Source of the DNA: Plasmodium brasilianum
Lineage: Eukaryota; Apicomplexa; Aconoidasida; Haemosporida; Plasmodiidae
NCBI RefSeq assembly: GCF_023973825.1
Contig: NC_090126.1
Location: forward strand, 1,411,001 to 1,475,000
Length of the DNA: 64,000 nt
Direction of reading: 5' to 3'
Both the position numbers and the translations under genes were made by a program. How positions within the stretch are numbered: the stretch's first letter is position 1; each line of letters starts with the position of its first letter. This document shows, one piece after another, positions 9,325 through 21,445 of the stretch. The notes under the pieces were generated by a model. That model was given only the letters and a program-made list of their open reading frames with translations, was not told the DNA's origin and made no database searches.

Positions 9325-10750
9325 TTAATAAGCGAAAATTTTCTACCACTGGGAACGTCTTCTTTTATCAAAATAAATCCCTCACTCTTTTTTTTTTTTT
9401 CTGTTAAGCTGTTACTATTATATACGTACATGTATCACATAGCCCGCATTTATATTATTATTATTTTATTTTTTTTTCTTTTTTATTATTTTTTTCTCCT
9501 ACTCACCTATTACATATATATAATTTTTAAAAACCGTGTAACCTTACCATTTTAAAAGTAAGAGATCATGTAAAAACAATTTCTTTTTCTTGCTGTTCTT
9601 GTTCGAAATGTTCTTTTAACCATACCGAGAATTTTTAGTGCTCTACTTGATTTGGTTATACGTGCATGTATAAATAGGTATACAAACATACATACGTATA
9701 TGTACATAGGTATATGAATATATGTATATATATTCATCCCTAGCATTGTCCTCTAGTCATTTATACGTGCTTTTTTTTTTTTTTATAAAAATGTATCCCT
9801 GTATCTATTTGGAAGAATTTTTCCCCCTATAACGTCATGGGTATTGGCAGTATTTCTTCAATAAAAAATAAACGAACTTATGAACTAGCGAACAGACGAA
9901 CAAAAAAAATAAAATGATGCGCAAAAATAAAAAGTTTTTCCCAGAATAACTGTTTTGTGTATAAAAAAAAAAAAAAAAAAAAAAAAAGAAAAAGCGCAGC
10001 GTGTATAATATATTTATGGCGTAACATTAATCAAGTTCAATATCTATGTAAATAAATAAAAAAAAAAAAATTATTGATGTAATTAATGGAGTGATTGATA
10101 CAATTAAAGAAATAACCAACACAATCAGTGGAATGACTGAAACGATTAATGGAATGATTGATTCGATTAATGGAATGACTGATTCGATTAATGGAATGAC
10201 TGATTCGATTAATGGAATGACTGATACAACTAATGGCATGAAATACCAACTGTTTTATGGAAAAAATAAAAAAATTTGTGTTTGTTTTATAAGTAGTTTT
10301 TTTGTTGTACAGTATTTCTTAAAAGAATAGCAAAAACAGATAAGCTTTTATTTTGCCCATGCAAAACGGCATATATTGTTACATATTTATGTAGGTTAAA
10401 AAAATTTTTGAAAAAGAAAAATTGTAATTCCAAATAAAAATACCTGCACATGTACAGGCAGTTTGTGGGAAGGAATAATTTTACGTGGAGCATACAGGTA
10501 AGAAGTTGAAATATATGTTTCATTGATAGAAAATAAAAATTGCATATTTCAGCAAAAGCTTAGCATAGCATTTACGTGTATCGCGTAATTTTGCCTGTAG
10601 AGGCCTTCTTTTTTTTCTTAATTTTTGTAAATTAATTAAATGAAAAATAAAGCGTAAATTCAGCGTAAATTCAGCGACAAATAAAGAGGCGTACAAAGCG
10701 ATATATAAAGAGACGTATAAAGCGAAAAATTAAGAGGAGTATAAAACGGC
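9216..10750. other. Intergenic spacer with 21-bp minisatellite
   Basis: No supported gene. It contains a (TA)n run at about 9287-9322, a 27-nt A-tract near 9961-9987 and a 21-bp minisatellite at about 10080-10236. The last 150 bases before the PRMT1 start carry repeated AAAGCG/AAAGAG motifs. Confidence 0.6.
10080..10240. repeat. 21-bp minisatellite (GGAATGACTGATTCGATTAAT)
   Basis: About seven degenerate copies of a 21-bp unit. Because 21 is divisible by three, it is open in several frames on both strands and produces spurious 70-80 residue ORFs. Confidence 0.85.
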
Positions 10751-12001
10751 ATGCAGAGTGGAATACAGAGTTACATAGAAAACGGCTCGGAAGGGATGAC
10801 GAACAAGTACAACAAAATCAATAAGAGCAACTACGAAACGAGAAAGGCTGTGTTTTACGACAAGGGAAATAATAAAAACAGCTTTGAAAAAGAGAATGGG
10901 GTTAAATATTTTAACGAACAGGACTTACAAAGTTTTTTCAATACATGGAAGCAGTGTTATAAAGAGAATATAATTGTTGAGGAAAGAGAAAATTTTATAG
11001 TGTGTGATAAAGAGAAGGATATGGAAAATGGTAATAATGAATATTTTAACTCTTATAATTATATACATATACATGAAGATATGATAAAAGATGAAATAAG
11101 AACAAGGTCATATTATGATGCTATTCGAAAGAACCAGCATTTAATTAAAGATAAAATAGTATTAGATGTTGGATGTGGAACAGGAATTCTTTCTTTTTTT
11201 GCTGCAAAGTATGGTGCAAAACATGTATATAGCATTGAAAAGAGTAATATAATATATACAGCATTGAAAATAAGGGATGAAAATAATTTAACAGATAGAA
11301 TAACTCTTATTAAAGGACTAGCTGAAGAAATAGAGTTACCAGTTGATAATGTAGACATTATAATATCTGAATGGATGGGGTATTGTTTATTATATGAAAA
11401 TATGCTTGACACAGTTTTATATTGTAGAGATAAATGGTTGAAAGAAGATGGACTTATTTTTCCTGATAAAGCTTACATGTATATAGCAGGAATTGAAGAT
11501 AGCTTATATAGAGAAGAGAAATTTGATTTTTGGAAAAGTTGTTATGACTTAAATTTTTCATCAGTTTTACCAATACTTAAAGAAGAAGTTGTTATAGATT
11601 ATGTTGATAAAAATTTTATTGTTACTGATACTTGTTGCATATTAACATTAAATTTAAAAACATGTAGTAAAGACCATTTATCTTTTGTTTCTCCTTTTAA
11701 ATTAAAAATGATTAAGAAAGATTATTTACATGCACTGGTTATATGGTTTGATGTTTCTTTTTCTGCTTGTCATACAGATATTAGTTTTACCACTGGACCA
11801 TATGGTGGTCATACACATTGGAAGCAAATTGTCCTTTACACAGAGCATATTATTACAGCAGAAAAGAATGAAATATTGAACGGAATTTTTGCTCTCAAAA
11901 AAAATAATAAAAATAACAGACACATTGATATGAAATTGCATTACATATTTGATGGTGTGCACACAAAGGCGCAGTCAACGCAGTACTTTAATATCAGTTA
12001 A
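10751..12001 (+). CDS. PRMT1: Protein arginine N-methyltransferase 1 (type I)
   Basis: A 416-residue class I SAM-dependent methyltransferase that makes mono- and asymmetric di-methylarginine on nuclear and RNA-binding proteins and histones. Visible in order are YIHIHEDMIKDEIRT (the N-terminal YFxxY-type helix), motif I LDVGCGTG (138-145), the acidic residue of IEKSN for ribose binding, the double-E loop SEWMGYCLLYE (206-216, catalytic Glu207 and Glu216), and the THW loop (355-357) in GGHTHWKQ. An N-terminal extension of about 85 Lys/Asn-rich residues precedes the catalytic core, as in the P. falciparum enzyme (about 400 aa from memory). All catalytic residues are present, so it should be active. 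The start is the first ATG after in-frame stops. It is transcribed in the same direction as the dynein and BTF3 genes. Confidence 0.95.
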   Translation: MQSGIQSYIENGSEGMTNKYNKINKSNYETRKAVFYDKGNNKNSFEKENGVKYFNEQDLQSFFNTWKQCYKENIIVEERENFIVCDKEKDMENGNNEYFNSYNYIHIHEDMIKDEIRTRSYYDAIRKNQHLIKDKIVLDVGCGTGILSFFAAKYGAKHVYSIEKSNIIYTALKIRDENNLTDRITLIKGLAEEIELPVDNVDIIISEWMGYCLLYENMLDTVLYCRDKWLKEDGLIFPDKAYMYIAGIEDSLYREEKFDFWKSCYDLNFSSVLPILKEEVVIDYVDKNFIVTDTCCILTLNLKTCSKDHLSFVSPFKLKMIKKDYLHALVIWFDVSFSACHTDISFTTGPYGGHTHWKQIVLYTEHIITAEKNEILNGIFALKKNNKNNRHIDMKLHYIFDGVHTKAQSTQYFNIS

Positions 12002-12245
12002 GTGTGGTTTGACTACGCGTTCGTTCACCGCGCAAGTACTAGAATATGGACATATTTGCTCACGTGAATGGAAGTACACACACGTATGCGCTTGCACACA
12101 CAAGTGAAGTTGCACACCCGTATATGCTTGTTTGGACGTCCATGCTAATCCTGTGAAAAACTGCATCTAGTTTATTTAAATATTTACTCATACGTTTATT
12201 CATTCATTTATTTAATATATATATATATATATTTATTTATATATA

Positions 12246-12281
<36 letters not shown>

Positions 12282-13401
12282 TTTTTGATATTTATTTCAT
12301 GGTAATACACTTGTACTTATTTACATGACTTGTTCATAATTTGCAGTTTAGGTTAAAAAAAATATTCTTACCAGTTCATAATATATATTCGGTGCATTAT
12401 GACTAAGCAATAAATAAAGGTGAAAAAATATGCCTGTTTTTTTTTTTTTTATTTCGATCTTTATTTCTGTTTTTATTTTTTTTTTTTATGTTTCCCCTTT
12501 CTACATTTTTTAAATTAGACACCGATAAGTAACTCCGGTTGTTTTCTTTTTTTTAATTTCTTTCTGTTCGTTTCGATTTTGCAGTTTTTATCGCTCTTTC
12601 ACCTTATCTGAAAACCCATTTCTACCCTTTATTTTAGCTTCTTTTTTCTTTACTCATTACTATTATTGTTATTACTAAAATTATCATCGTTATTATAGCT
12701 ATCATCGTTATTATAGCTATTATCGTTATGCTAAATAACTTTTTTAACTTTTTTTTTTTTTTTTTTTTTTTTTCTTCCTAAATTGGCATCCATGTGGTGA
12801 TGTGAATAAATTCCAGAAGGCAAACTTAACAAAATTTTACAATGTTTGAAGAGAAAAAACACTGATAAAATAAAAATACTTATATAAGTTTGTATATGTA
12901 AATACATGCACGTATACAAACGCGTACGTATACCCACATGCTCACCCCTCCCCAACATACACGAACACATCTTCTAACTCATTTAATAGATAGATATACG
13001 CTAAGACGATGTATATGCTGAACATATAGTATGTATGCAAAGAGGGGGTAATAACATACATATGTATTCATATGTAAAGATAGTTTAATTTTTTGTATAA
13101 CATAAAATGAATTGGTATGCATATATATATTTTTTATTCCTTTCTTTACTTCTTTTGCCAAAGCAACAAATATAAAATATTTCATATTCCTTGCACATTC
13201 ATATCTTTTTTGAAAACGTATGAACATTAAATTATGAGAAATTTTTTCCTAACATGAGAGCAAAACAAAATTAATTTAGTAGTGTACAACTTATGATATT
13301 ACTAACGTACTTAAAAAGGAAAACATTTTCATTATTTTTTCATTATTTTCTCGCATATACCATTTTTGCATTATATTTTTATTTTACACATAATATCGAA
13401 G

Positions 13402-13542
13402 TCTTTACTTTTTAGTTTTTACTTTATAGTTTTTACTTTTTAGTTTTTACTTTATAGTTTTTACTTTATAGTTTTTACTTTTTAGTTTTTACTTTATAGT
13501 TTTTACTTTATAGTTTTTACTTTTTAGTTTTTACTTTTTAGT
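13402..13542. repeat. About 14-15-bp repeat (AGTTTTTACTTTATAGTTTTT)
   Basis: About nine copies alternating between ACTTTATAGTTTTT and ACTTTTTAGTTTTT, followed by a long T run. Confidence 0.8.
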
Positions 13543-14136
13543 TTTTTTTTTTTTTTTTTTTTCACTAAAAAAGGGGCTTATTAAGGAAAAAAAATAAAAA
13601 TAAAAATATCATCTAGCATGATAGAATGTACTAAAGGGGTATGTGTTATTAATATTATATTTTTGTAACTTCAGCATAGCATAATTATATATTGTAATAA
13701 TACAATACTGTTAACTATGAGTCATCCTTATTATATATATTTATACTCTTGTTCAAGGTACATAACGGAAATATTGTTCTACGTAATATCACCATGGTAG
13801 CTTCCAAAAAAAAAAAAAAAAATGCTATTTATTATACTTTATAAACGTATACAGTCGTGATCCTTATTATTATGTTTTGTTATAAATGAAAAAATAAAAG
13901 CATATAGTCTGCACATATGTATATATATATATTATGTAGTATTTATTCATAATTGCTTATAAGGTAATACTAATTTTGTTTCACACTCTATATTTTAATC
14001 AATTCATTGTTTACCTTACTGTATATGACGATACTGCGTAATATAAGTGCGAACGATTGCTTTTTGAAAAGAATCCTTTTTTTTTTTTTTTTGTTCATTA
14101 TATTTTTCACATGTTTCTTCATTTTGTTCTTTTAAA

Positions 14137-14330
14137 TCATTTTCATTATTTAAATCATTTTCATTATTTAAATCATTTTCATTATTTAAATCATTTTCAT
14201 CATTTAAATCATTTTCATCATTTAAATCATTTTCATCATTTAAATCATTTTCATCATTTAAATCATTTTCATCATTTAAATCATTTTCATCATTTAAATC
14301 ATTTTCATCATTTAAATCATTTTCATTATT
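14137..14330. repeat. 18-bp minisatellite (AAATCATTTTCATCATTT)
   Basis: About eleven copies. The first three carry TTATTT and the later ones TCATTT, so two sub-variants are ordered along the array. It is open in one frame as a His/Phe/Leu/Asn repeat, read here as non-coding. Confidence 0.85.
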
Positions 14331-14803
14331 TTCATTATTTTTATTTTTTTCATCATTTTCATGGTTTTCATGGTTTTCTTTTTTTTTTTTTTATCTCTCT
14401 TTTTTAAAATTTTAAAGGAACATCACTTACACTTCAAAAATTTTTTTTTTTTTTCATAATTTTCCTACTTAACTTGCAATAAATGTTTAGAACATGTACA
14501 TTTAAATGTAGCAACGTATTAACGAACACTAATAAATTTTAGTAAAAGTTTTTTATCTTTTTTTTTAATTACACAGTAAAAGTGTCAAGTTAGTATATGA
14601 AATAAAAATTATACTGTATTGTGTTATATTAAATTATATATTGTTATTTTGAATTGTACATGTTATAATATATTATTGCATTTCATTTCGTTTCATTTCG
14701 TTTCCTTTTTTACGCCGCTTTTCGCGTTTTACCTGTATCGGTCCCTTCACTGCCCCCTTTTATTGTCCATAATTTAGTTCTTCTCAACCTTCTTGTGTGC
14801 AAA

Positions 14804-15322
14804 ATGGAAAATGTATCACCTGAAATATTAGCAGCAAGAGCTAGGCTGAAGGAAAAGATGGGAGGTAATCTAAGACAAATAGGAGGAAAGGGGAGTGCTA
14901 GGAGAAAGATAAAAAAGGTTCATAAGACATCCATATCAAATGAGAAGAAAATTAATTTGATATTAAAAAAAATTGGTGCTTCCTATTTTGGGGATGTGGA
15001 TGAAATATGTGTGTACAAAGCTGGTGATACGTACTTAGAATTTAAAAGGCCGAAATTGTCAGCTTCTTTGCAGTCAAATACATATGTTGTTACTGGAAAA
15101 TATACTGAACAGAAAATTGATTTAAACAAAATATTCGAAGGACTAAAAGGAAATAAAAATGTGGATAAGAACTTACTGGAAAAATTAAAAAATGATCCAA
15201 ATATAAAAAATTTATTAAATAAAGAAAATGAAGCGAAAAAGAGGGAAGAACAGGAGCAGGCTGCTGAAATACCCGATTTGGTTGAGAATTTTGAGGAGGT
15301 CTCAAAAGAGGAAGAGAAATGA
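14804..15322 (+). CDS. BTF3: Basic transcription factor 3 / NAC beta subunit
   Basis: A 172-residue beta subunit of the nascent polypeptide-associated complex, which binds ribosomes with NAC-alpha and shields emerging chains, limiting mis-targeting to the ER. The N-terminal helix (EILAARARLKEKMGG) is followed by the ribosome-binding signature RRKIKKVHK (33-41). The NAC domain runs to about residue 105, with VDEICVYK and YLEFKRPKLSASLQSNTYVV typical of NAC-beta, and a Lys/Glu-rich tail follows. The ATG at 14804 is used; the frame extends only four codons upstream to a GTG. Length is close to other BTF3b proteins. A 20-nt poly(T) lies directly after the stop. Confident assignment. Confidence 0.95.
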   Translation: MENVSPEILAARARLKEKMGGNLRQIGGKGSARRKIKKVHKTSISNEKKINLILKKIGASYFGDVDEICVYKAGDTYLEFKRPKLSASLQSNTYVVTGKYTEQKIDLNKIFEGLKGNKNVDKNLLEKLKNDPNIKNLLNKENEAKKREEQEQAAEIPDLVENFEEVSKEEEK

Positions 15323-15344
15323 ATTTAAATGGTCTTTCAGATAA

Positions 15345-15375
<31 letters not shown>

Positions 15376-17654
15376 CCCATTGTAGCAAATGCATGTGTGC
15401 ATTGTTTGTATATATTACGCGTATTTATTACGTGTGTACATTATGTGCATATAGGTATACCTATACATATATGTATTTTTATATTTTATATATATTTTTT
15501 TTTTATTACCCCATTTTACTAATCAAGCTGTATGTCTAACTGGCGAAACGTAGCGACCACAGTTGTACGTGTGTACTTAGCACGTCCATGTGCATATCTG
15601 TTGTGAACAAAATTCATTTTTAAATAATCTATATAATATATGTATCCTTATCATATGGGGTAATATTATTTTTAAAAATATAATTTAACTGAGTTTGATT
15701 AAATGAGTAAAAAGGGAGAAGAAAAAAAAAAAAAAAAAAAAATACAAACAAATTGGAAAAATGATAAATTACCAAATTGCCAAATCGAATATCATATTTT
15801 TACAAATATTTAATAAAATGGGTCTCCGTGTAACGCTTATGCTAGTAAAACGGTACTGCGTTACCTTATGTGCGAACACGTGGAAGAAGAATAATTTATT
15901 GAAATAAAAAAGAAAGAAGCAAAAATTATGTAATGCTATGATTAAACATATTTCTTTGTGTATTGTAAATATATGTAAGCATTACACGCATCATTATGTT
16001 ACGTCTTTAATTGAGTGTTTTCCGTTTAACTCGTGCTTATATCGAGTATGGAATGGTATCACGTTTAACCTTTAGATGGTGCCAGGGAAAGGCGTGCAGG
16101 TTGTAATCCCCCATATATGCATACATATATATATATATATATGCATAAATACATATGTATATATGTATGATATGTACGAGTAAACCCATTTTGCACGTTT
16201 TGCTCTTAGTGTGCTATTTTTACAAAAATTAGGGATCCCACATATTTTCCATTTTAAAAGGCTCATGTTTTCTTTGATTTATTCGTTCAATAATTGCATT
16301 TAACGCGCAAGCATGTTACTACGCGTGTACATACACATTCGAATTCGTATATATATATATATATACATATGCGCATATGTGTATGGGTACACATACATAA
16401 GATTCCCCATTGTAGTAACATAAAAGGCCAAACGTACTCTTTATGTAAAGAAGCGAAAAGAATGCAAAAACGTTTTTCCTCTTCACATATTTGTGCGAAG
16501 GTAAAGGAAAACAAGTACATAATTTTTAATTTAAGCTAAAAATTATAACAACGCTCTTTTCACAAATGAGATAAAAAAAAGAAAAAAAAAAAAAAAAAGA
16601 GAAAATATTTTTCTATTACTTATGTAAGAACCATTTTTAAAATGAAAGTTAAACATAATTAATTCCGCCTAAAATTACTACAACTTATCACAAAATAAAA
16701 CGAATTTATTTTTTAATACATTTGGATATTTTTGTAGGTAAGCGCAAATATAAATGTATGCGTGTATTTGTAGTACATGTACATGTACATGTATATATAT
16801 ATATATATATATAAGTGTATAAGTATTATGCACTGTGTATGCGACGAAACATTGTTCTGTGTAATGCATAAGTCCATTTCATTTATTTCCTTTTTCAGTT
16901 CTCTACATATACTTTCCACTAATATTGCAATTTTTTCAACGCGACAATAACTTATGCAGGTTATGCTGCTTACGTAGGGAGGGACAAAGGTAAATATTAT
17001 TCATTCCATATAAATTTAAAACTAATACATTAATACATAAGTACATACATACACATGTTCACATATATTTTTATAAAGGCAGTTAAGGCAGTTTTTCCCT
17101 TATTTTTAAATATGTTTTATATTTATTTTAAAATTCTGGGTTAACATTTTGGCAGTTTTGGCATTATACGTTTGCCGTTACCATCCTACCATCCATTCAT
17201 TCTTTTATGTTTTATTCGTTTAAAAATTTATGAACAGAAAAGAAATTTCTAATAATAAATTTTTTACAATGACTGCAATAACAGAAATTTTTTTATACAT
17301 CCATGGTGCATTTGTAGTTTTTGAATGTATGTAAACGTAAATTTATGTGGTAGTATTATTGGTACGACATTTTGCAGTATTTAAGCGTACACAAGCCCAA
17401 ACAGGGATGGATTTAAATGTATTCAAACGTGTATAAATGTATGTACGTATGTATGTATGTACATATAACATGTACGTGTTCAGCTAAATATGTACTGTAT
17501 ATAGCTAGCACGAAGGCGTCAAATGTGATAACCCCCTTTTATGCCCTTTTCAAGTTGATGCATTTTATATATAAAATACCCATATGAATAAGGAAAAATT
17601 TCTTAAAGTGTTTTAAGCGGGGGTTGACAGTATTTTCGTTCAAGTATGAACATA

Positions 17655-17805
17655 TATGAATACACGTGAAAACACATGAACAAATGTGAAAACACATGAA
17701 CAAATGTGAAAACAAATGTGAAAACAAATGTGAAAACAAATGTGAAAACACATGAACGAATGTGAAAACACATGAACGAATGTGAAAACACAAGAAAACA
17801 TATGA
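17655..17805. repeat. AAAACACATGAACAAATGTG-type tandem repeat
   Basis: Units of about 10-20 bp built from GTGAAAACACATGAAC and GTGAAAACAAAT. It gives spurious Phe/His/Cys ORFs on the minus strand. Confidence 0.75.
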
Positions 17806-18149
17806 ACACATGAATTATTGTATATATTTAAAAAAAAAAAAAATAATTAATTTTCAAGTATAATAAAATTACGAATATTGTGCCTTACATATGATATATT
17901 GTATGTATACCATAATGTGAGCCCACAAAATAATATGCTTCACTTGTGCTTATATCATATGTGTACGTGTATGAATTTATACATATATTGACATACATTA
18001 CATGTACATGTACATACAAAAGTATTTATTAACTACACGCGTGTATCAAGATACGTATAAATACGCATAATCATAATTGTTATCTTGTGAGGATATAATT
18101 AAATTTTAATTATTTATTTTTTTTTTTTTGAGAATATTTTAATTTGTTT

Positions 18150-18247
18150 TCCTTTTAATTTTTTTTAATTTAATTTTTATTTATTTTAATTTTTTTTAAT
18201 TTAATTTTTACTTATTTTAATTTTTTTTAATTTAATTTTTATTTATT
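18150..18247. repeat. TTAATTTTTTTTAATTTAATTTTTAT triplicate
   Basis: Three near-identical copies of a unit of about 35 bp made only of T and A apart from single C changes. Confidence 0.7.
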
Positions 18248-18565
18248 TTTTGCGCAAGTTAAAAGTACAATAATTAAACTGTTAAGTTACAAAGAATTCT
18301 TTTTATCACAGCAAATAAAGAAAAAAAGAAAACACTCCTTTTTTTTTGCCAAATTTATGTATGAATAATATCGAACGTGTACCGTATAATCGTTGACATT
18401 ATATGTATACGTACGTACATGTACCTATATGTATGTATATAAACTTATATGTATGTATATAAACTTATATGTATGTATATAAACTTATATGTATGTGTAC
18501 TTTTTCGCGCATAGGTGAATAATCCCCTTCTGGAATACGTGAAACTGTATGAGTGAAAAAGCAAA

Positions 18566-19051
18566 ATGGGAGGCAAATCAAAAGGATTACGATCAGGTAC
18601 AAGATACAAATTTTCGAAAAAATTTCGTAAACATGGAGAATGTACAGCAAACAAATATTTAGAAAAATTAAATTATGGAGATTATGTGGATATAGTATGT
18701 GATTCAACACAACAAAAAGGTATGCCATTTAATTATTATCATGGAAAAACTGGAAAAATATTTCATATTACGAAAAGAGGTGTAGGTGTTTTAGTAAATA
18801 AAAGAGTTAAGCATCGAATTATACAAAAGAAAGTTTGTGTGAGAATAGAACATGTGAGAAAGTCGAGATGTAATGAAGATTTCATATTGAGAAAAAAAAA
18901 AAAAGATGAAATAATTAAAGAAGCAAAATTAAAAAATGAAAAAGTGTCGATTAAAAGAAAACCAGAAGGACCTAAGCCGGCGGCCATGATAAAAGTACCC
19001 CCCTCGAAAGTCATAACTATTGAGCCCTTACCTTTTTATGAAGAATATTAA
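18566..19051 (+). CDS. RPL21: 60S ribosomal protein L21 (eL21)
   Basis: A 161-residue basic protein, the usual eL21 length. It begins MGGKSKGLRSGTRYKFSKKF, the hallmark N-terminus of the family (Met, small residues, then GTR...FSKKFR). The central part follows the family: YLEKLNYGDYVDIVCDSTQQKGMPFNYYHGKTGKIF, then a conserved VNKRVKHRIIQKKVCVRIEHVRKSRC segment, with a Lys-rich C-terminal part ending PLPFYEEY. It is a structural protein of the large ribosomal subunit. It is read as a single coding exon, with a possible intron in the leader. The start is the first ATG. It is followed by a 20-bp tandem repeat in the 3' flank. Confidence 0.97.
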   Translation: MGGKSKGLRSGTRYKFSKKFRKHGECTANKYLEKLNYGDYVDIVCDSTQQKGMPFNYYHGKTGKIFHITKRGVGVLVNKRVKHRIIQKKVCVRIEHVRKSRCNEDFILRKKKKDEIIKEAKLKNEKVSIKRKPEGPKPAAMIKVPPSKVITIEPLPFYEEY

Positions 19052-19119
19052 AAAGGAGTGCAAAAGAGGTGAAACATTAAAAAAGGAAAAGAAAAAATGA
19101 AATAAGTGAATGGATAAGT

Positions 19120-19232
19120 GGAAGGATAAATGGATGAATATATGAATAAATGGATGAATATATGAGTAAATGGATGAATATATGAGTAAATGGATGAATA
19201 TATGAGTAAATGGATGAATATATGAGTAAATG
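19120..19232. repeat. 20-bp repeat (AAATGGATGAATATATGAGT)
   Basis: About five copies directly downstream of the eL21 stop, followed by a short TATG repeat. Confidence 0.8.
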
Positions 19233-20028
19233 TATGTATGTATGTATATATGTGTGTATGTATGTATGAACGAATGAACAGGGTAGCGAGCTAAATGGGG
19301 ATAAAGGAATAAGGCGAAATGTGCAGCGAGAAGAGGAAAAACGAAGAATATAAAATTTTCAAATTGAATAAGTGAAGAGGCACGTTTAATTTTGAATATT
19401 TTTTTTAAAAAAAATCGACATTACATGTTTCATGTATACGCATATAAGGCGCACAGTGCACATACAAATATATATACATATACATATATACATATACATA
19501 TATACATATACATATATACATATACATATATACATATATATATATATATATTAAAACACCGTTTATGCATATATACATATTTATTTTTCCTATGTGTTGT
19601 GATGAAATATGGAAGAATGAATACAGAGTAAAACATAGTGCAAGCACAAAGCAGTATTTAATTTATTGAGTAGGAAAACTTTTTTTTTATGGAAGCAGAA
19701 TTTACTATATTTGTATGTTTGATGTAGCGTGAAGTGTAATATATAAAACTGTGGTACAGAGTGTCTGCAATTTTCGACATGAGGGTGATGGATGTTTTCA
19801 TTGTTTATTTCATTTTTAAATAAACAGGAAAACATAGCACATTTTGTCTTTATTATTATTTTCATTCATAATTGTTTAAAAGGAATTTTGATGCATTGTT
19901 GTACTATTTTATGTTCTGTTTTTTTTATTTTCTAGTATGGGTTTTATTTATCTAAATATTTATATATATGTTTATTCTTATATTTATTTATTCGTGTGTT
20001 TATTTATTCGTATATACATATATTTATA

Positions 20029-20062
<34 letters not shown>

Positions 20063-20691
20063 TTTTACCTTACCATGCAAGGTAAATATTTCCAATTTTT
20101 TTTTTATTTTTATAATTATACAAACTTTTTAAAAATGGTGAAAGCAGTACGTGCGCGTAAAAAATTGTTAATTTCTTAAATTACGTATTCTATGAAATAG
20201 AAAAATAGAAGTTCCTCTTTTTTTTTTTTTTTTTTTTTTTTACTTATGCTAGTAAAGGTGTGCTTAGTGCACGCAAATTTTTGTACTTCCGTTTGTCGAA
20301 GCTTAGATGTCCAAAAAAGTAAATATATACATGTGTGTATATTTTTATATATAGTCCCACCTACGTTTTGAGTACAACATATGTATATACATACATATAT
20401 ACATACATATATACATACATATATATATATATATATATTTATAAATGTACGTATATGTACGTATAATAATGCATAATAGCAACTACCCCGTTTCAAGTTT
20501 CTATATAAGGGTAAAGAAAAAAAAAAAAAAAAAAGATATAATAAAAGGGGGTATATTTTAACAAGCAATTTTAAAGGTGCATTTTTATTTTATGCTAGTG
20601 TTTGTCCTATAATTTTGTTATTCTTGTTTTTGTTTCTGCTACTATTACTGTTACTACCATTATTATAACTATAATTATTATTAGTAGTATA

Positions 20692-20699
<8 letters not shown>

Positions 20700-20758
<59 letters not shown>
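20700..20758. repeat. 59-nt homopolymeric T tract
   Basis: An uninterrupted run of T in the spacer upstream of the HGH1-like gene; exact length is liable to sequencing error. Confidence 0.85.
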
Positions 20759-20759
<1 letters not shown>

Positions 20760-21207
20760 GTGTTATTTATATTTAAGGGCTTTTTCTCCTTGCCTAAACA
20801 TATTTTTTTTTTTTTTTTTTTTGTGAAATTTTTTTTTTTGTTTTATTTTCTTTAAATTAATTCTACATAAGAAGCACCTGTATATGATTCAACTTTGGAA
20901 AAAAAAGAAATGCTTTCACCTTTCTGAGGAGAGAGAGAAAAAAAATTTACAAATAAAATGTATAAAGTTTATTTTTACAGATACATGTGAACCTTTTTTT
21001 TTTTATCTTTCTTGTCGCGTTCTTTTGTTGCCTGTCAAAGCAGGATATTTATCGTGCAGCTATACATACATATATAAATGAACATATAAAACTATGTACA
21101 TATAAATATAGAGTTATGCGCATATAAATTTACGTTTATATTCACATGTGCATCTATACAGTTTTTCGTTTCGGCAAAGTTTAGCGCATCCTAGGGTAAA
21201 TTCTCTA

Positions 21208-21420
21208 CCACTTTCTTTTTTTTCTTTTTACTTTTCCTTCTCTTTTCCTTCTCTTTTTCTTTTTCTTTTTCTATTTCTTTTTCTATTTCTTTTACAATTT
21301 CTTTTACTATTTCTTTTTCTATTTCTTTTTCTATTTCTATTTCTATTACTATTTCTATTACTATTTATATTTATATTTCTATTTCTATTACTATTTCTAT
21401 TCCCTTTTTTTTCTCCTTTT
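21208..21420. repeat. Polypyrimidine array (TTTCTATTTCTTTTTC)
   Basis: C/T-rich 6- and 12-bp units over about 200 bp directly before the start codon of the HGH1-like gene. They read as Phe/Leu on one strand and Arg/Asn/Lys on the other; treated as non-coding promoter or leader sequence. Confidence 0.75.
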
Positions 21421-21445
21421 TGTTGATGAAAAACGCGTAAGCACA

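Larger units (their letters stand above)
12002..14803. other. 2.8 kb intergenic spacer with two minisatellites
   Basis: No gene I can support on either strand. It holds (AT)n and T-tracts near 12216-12286, a T-tract at 12749-12772, a 15-bp repeat at about 13402-13542 and an 18-bp repeat at about 14137-14330. The last 150 bases before the BTF3 start are relatively GC-rich (TTTCATTTCGTTTC repeats, GCCGCTTTTCGCG) and are probably its core promoter and leader. Confidence 0.6.
15323..18565. other. 3.2 kb intergenic spacer
   Basis: No gene I can support. It contains a T run at 15351-15375, (TA)n runs at about 16127-16141 and 16791-16812, repeats at about 17655-17800, 18150-18247 and 18430-18497, and an A run near 17830. 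Coding-like short stretches at 16400-16540 (plus strand) and 16830-16990 (minus strand) are discussed in findings. Near the eL21 start, TTTTTCGCGCATAG at 18501-18514 looks like the acceptor of a leader intron, which is common for ribosomal protein genes. Confidence 0.5.
19052..21445. other. 2.4 kb intergenic spacer
   Basis: No gene I can support. It contains a 20-bp repeat at about 19120-19232, (TATACA)n at about 19465-19550, T runs at 20044-20066 and 20220-20240, a 59-nt T tract at 20700-20758, and a TTTCTATTTC polypyrimidine array at about 21208-21420 ending just before the HGH1-like start. Confidence 0.6.

Noticed and set aside
10027..10330. Pairs of 70-79 residue ORFs on both strands
   Set aside because: They are generated by the 21-bp minisatellite, which is open in several frames on both strands.
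14057..14407. 116-residue His/Leu/Asn/Phe ORF
   Set aside because: Product of the 18-bp minisatellite, with poly(T) flanks and no conserved-looking part.
14795..14803. Upstream GTG start for BTF3
   Set aside because: ATG at 14804 gives the normal family N-terminus.
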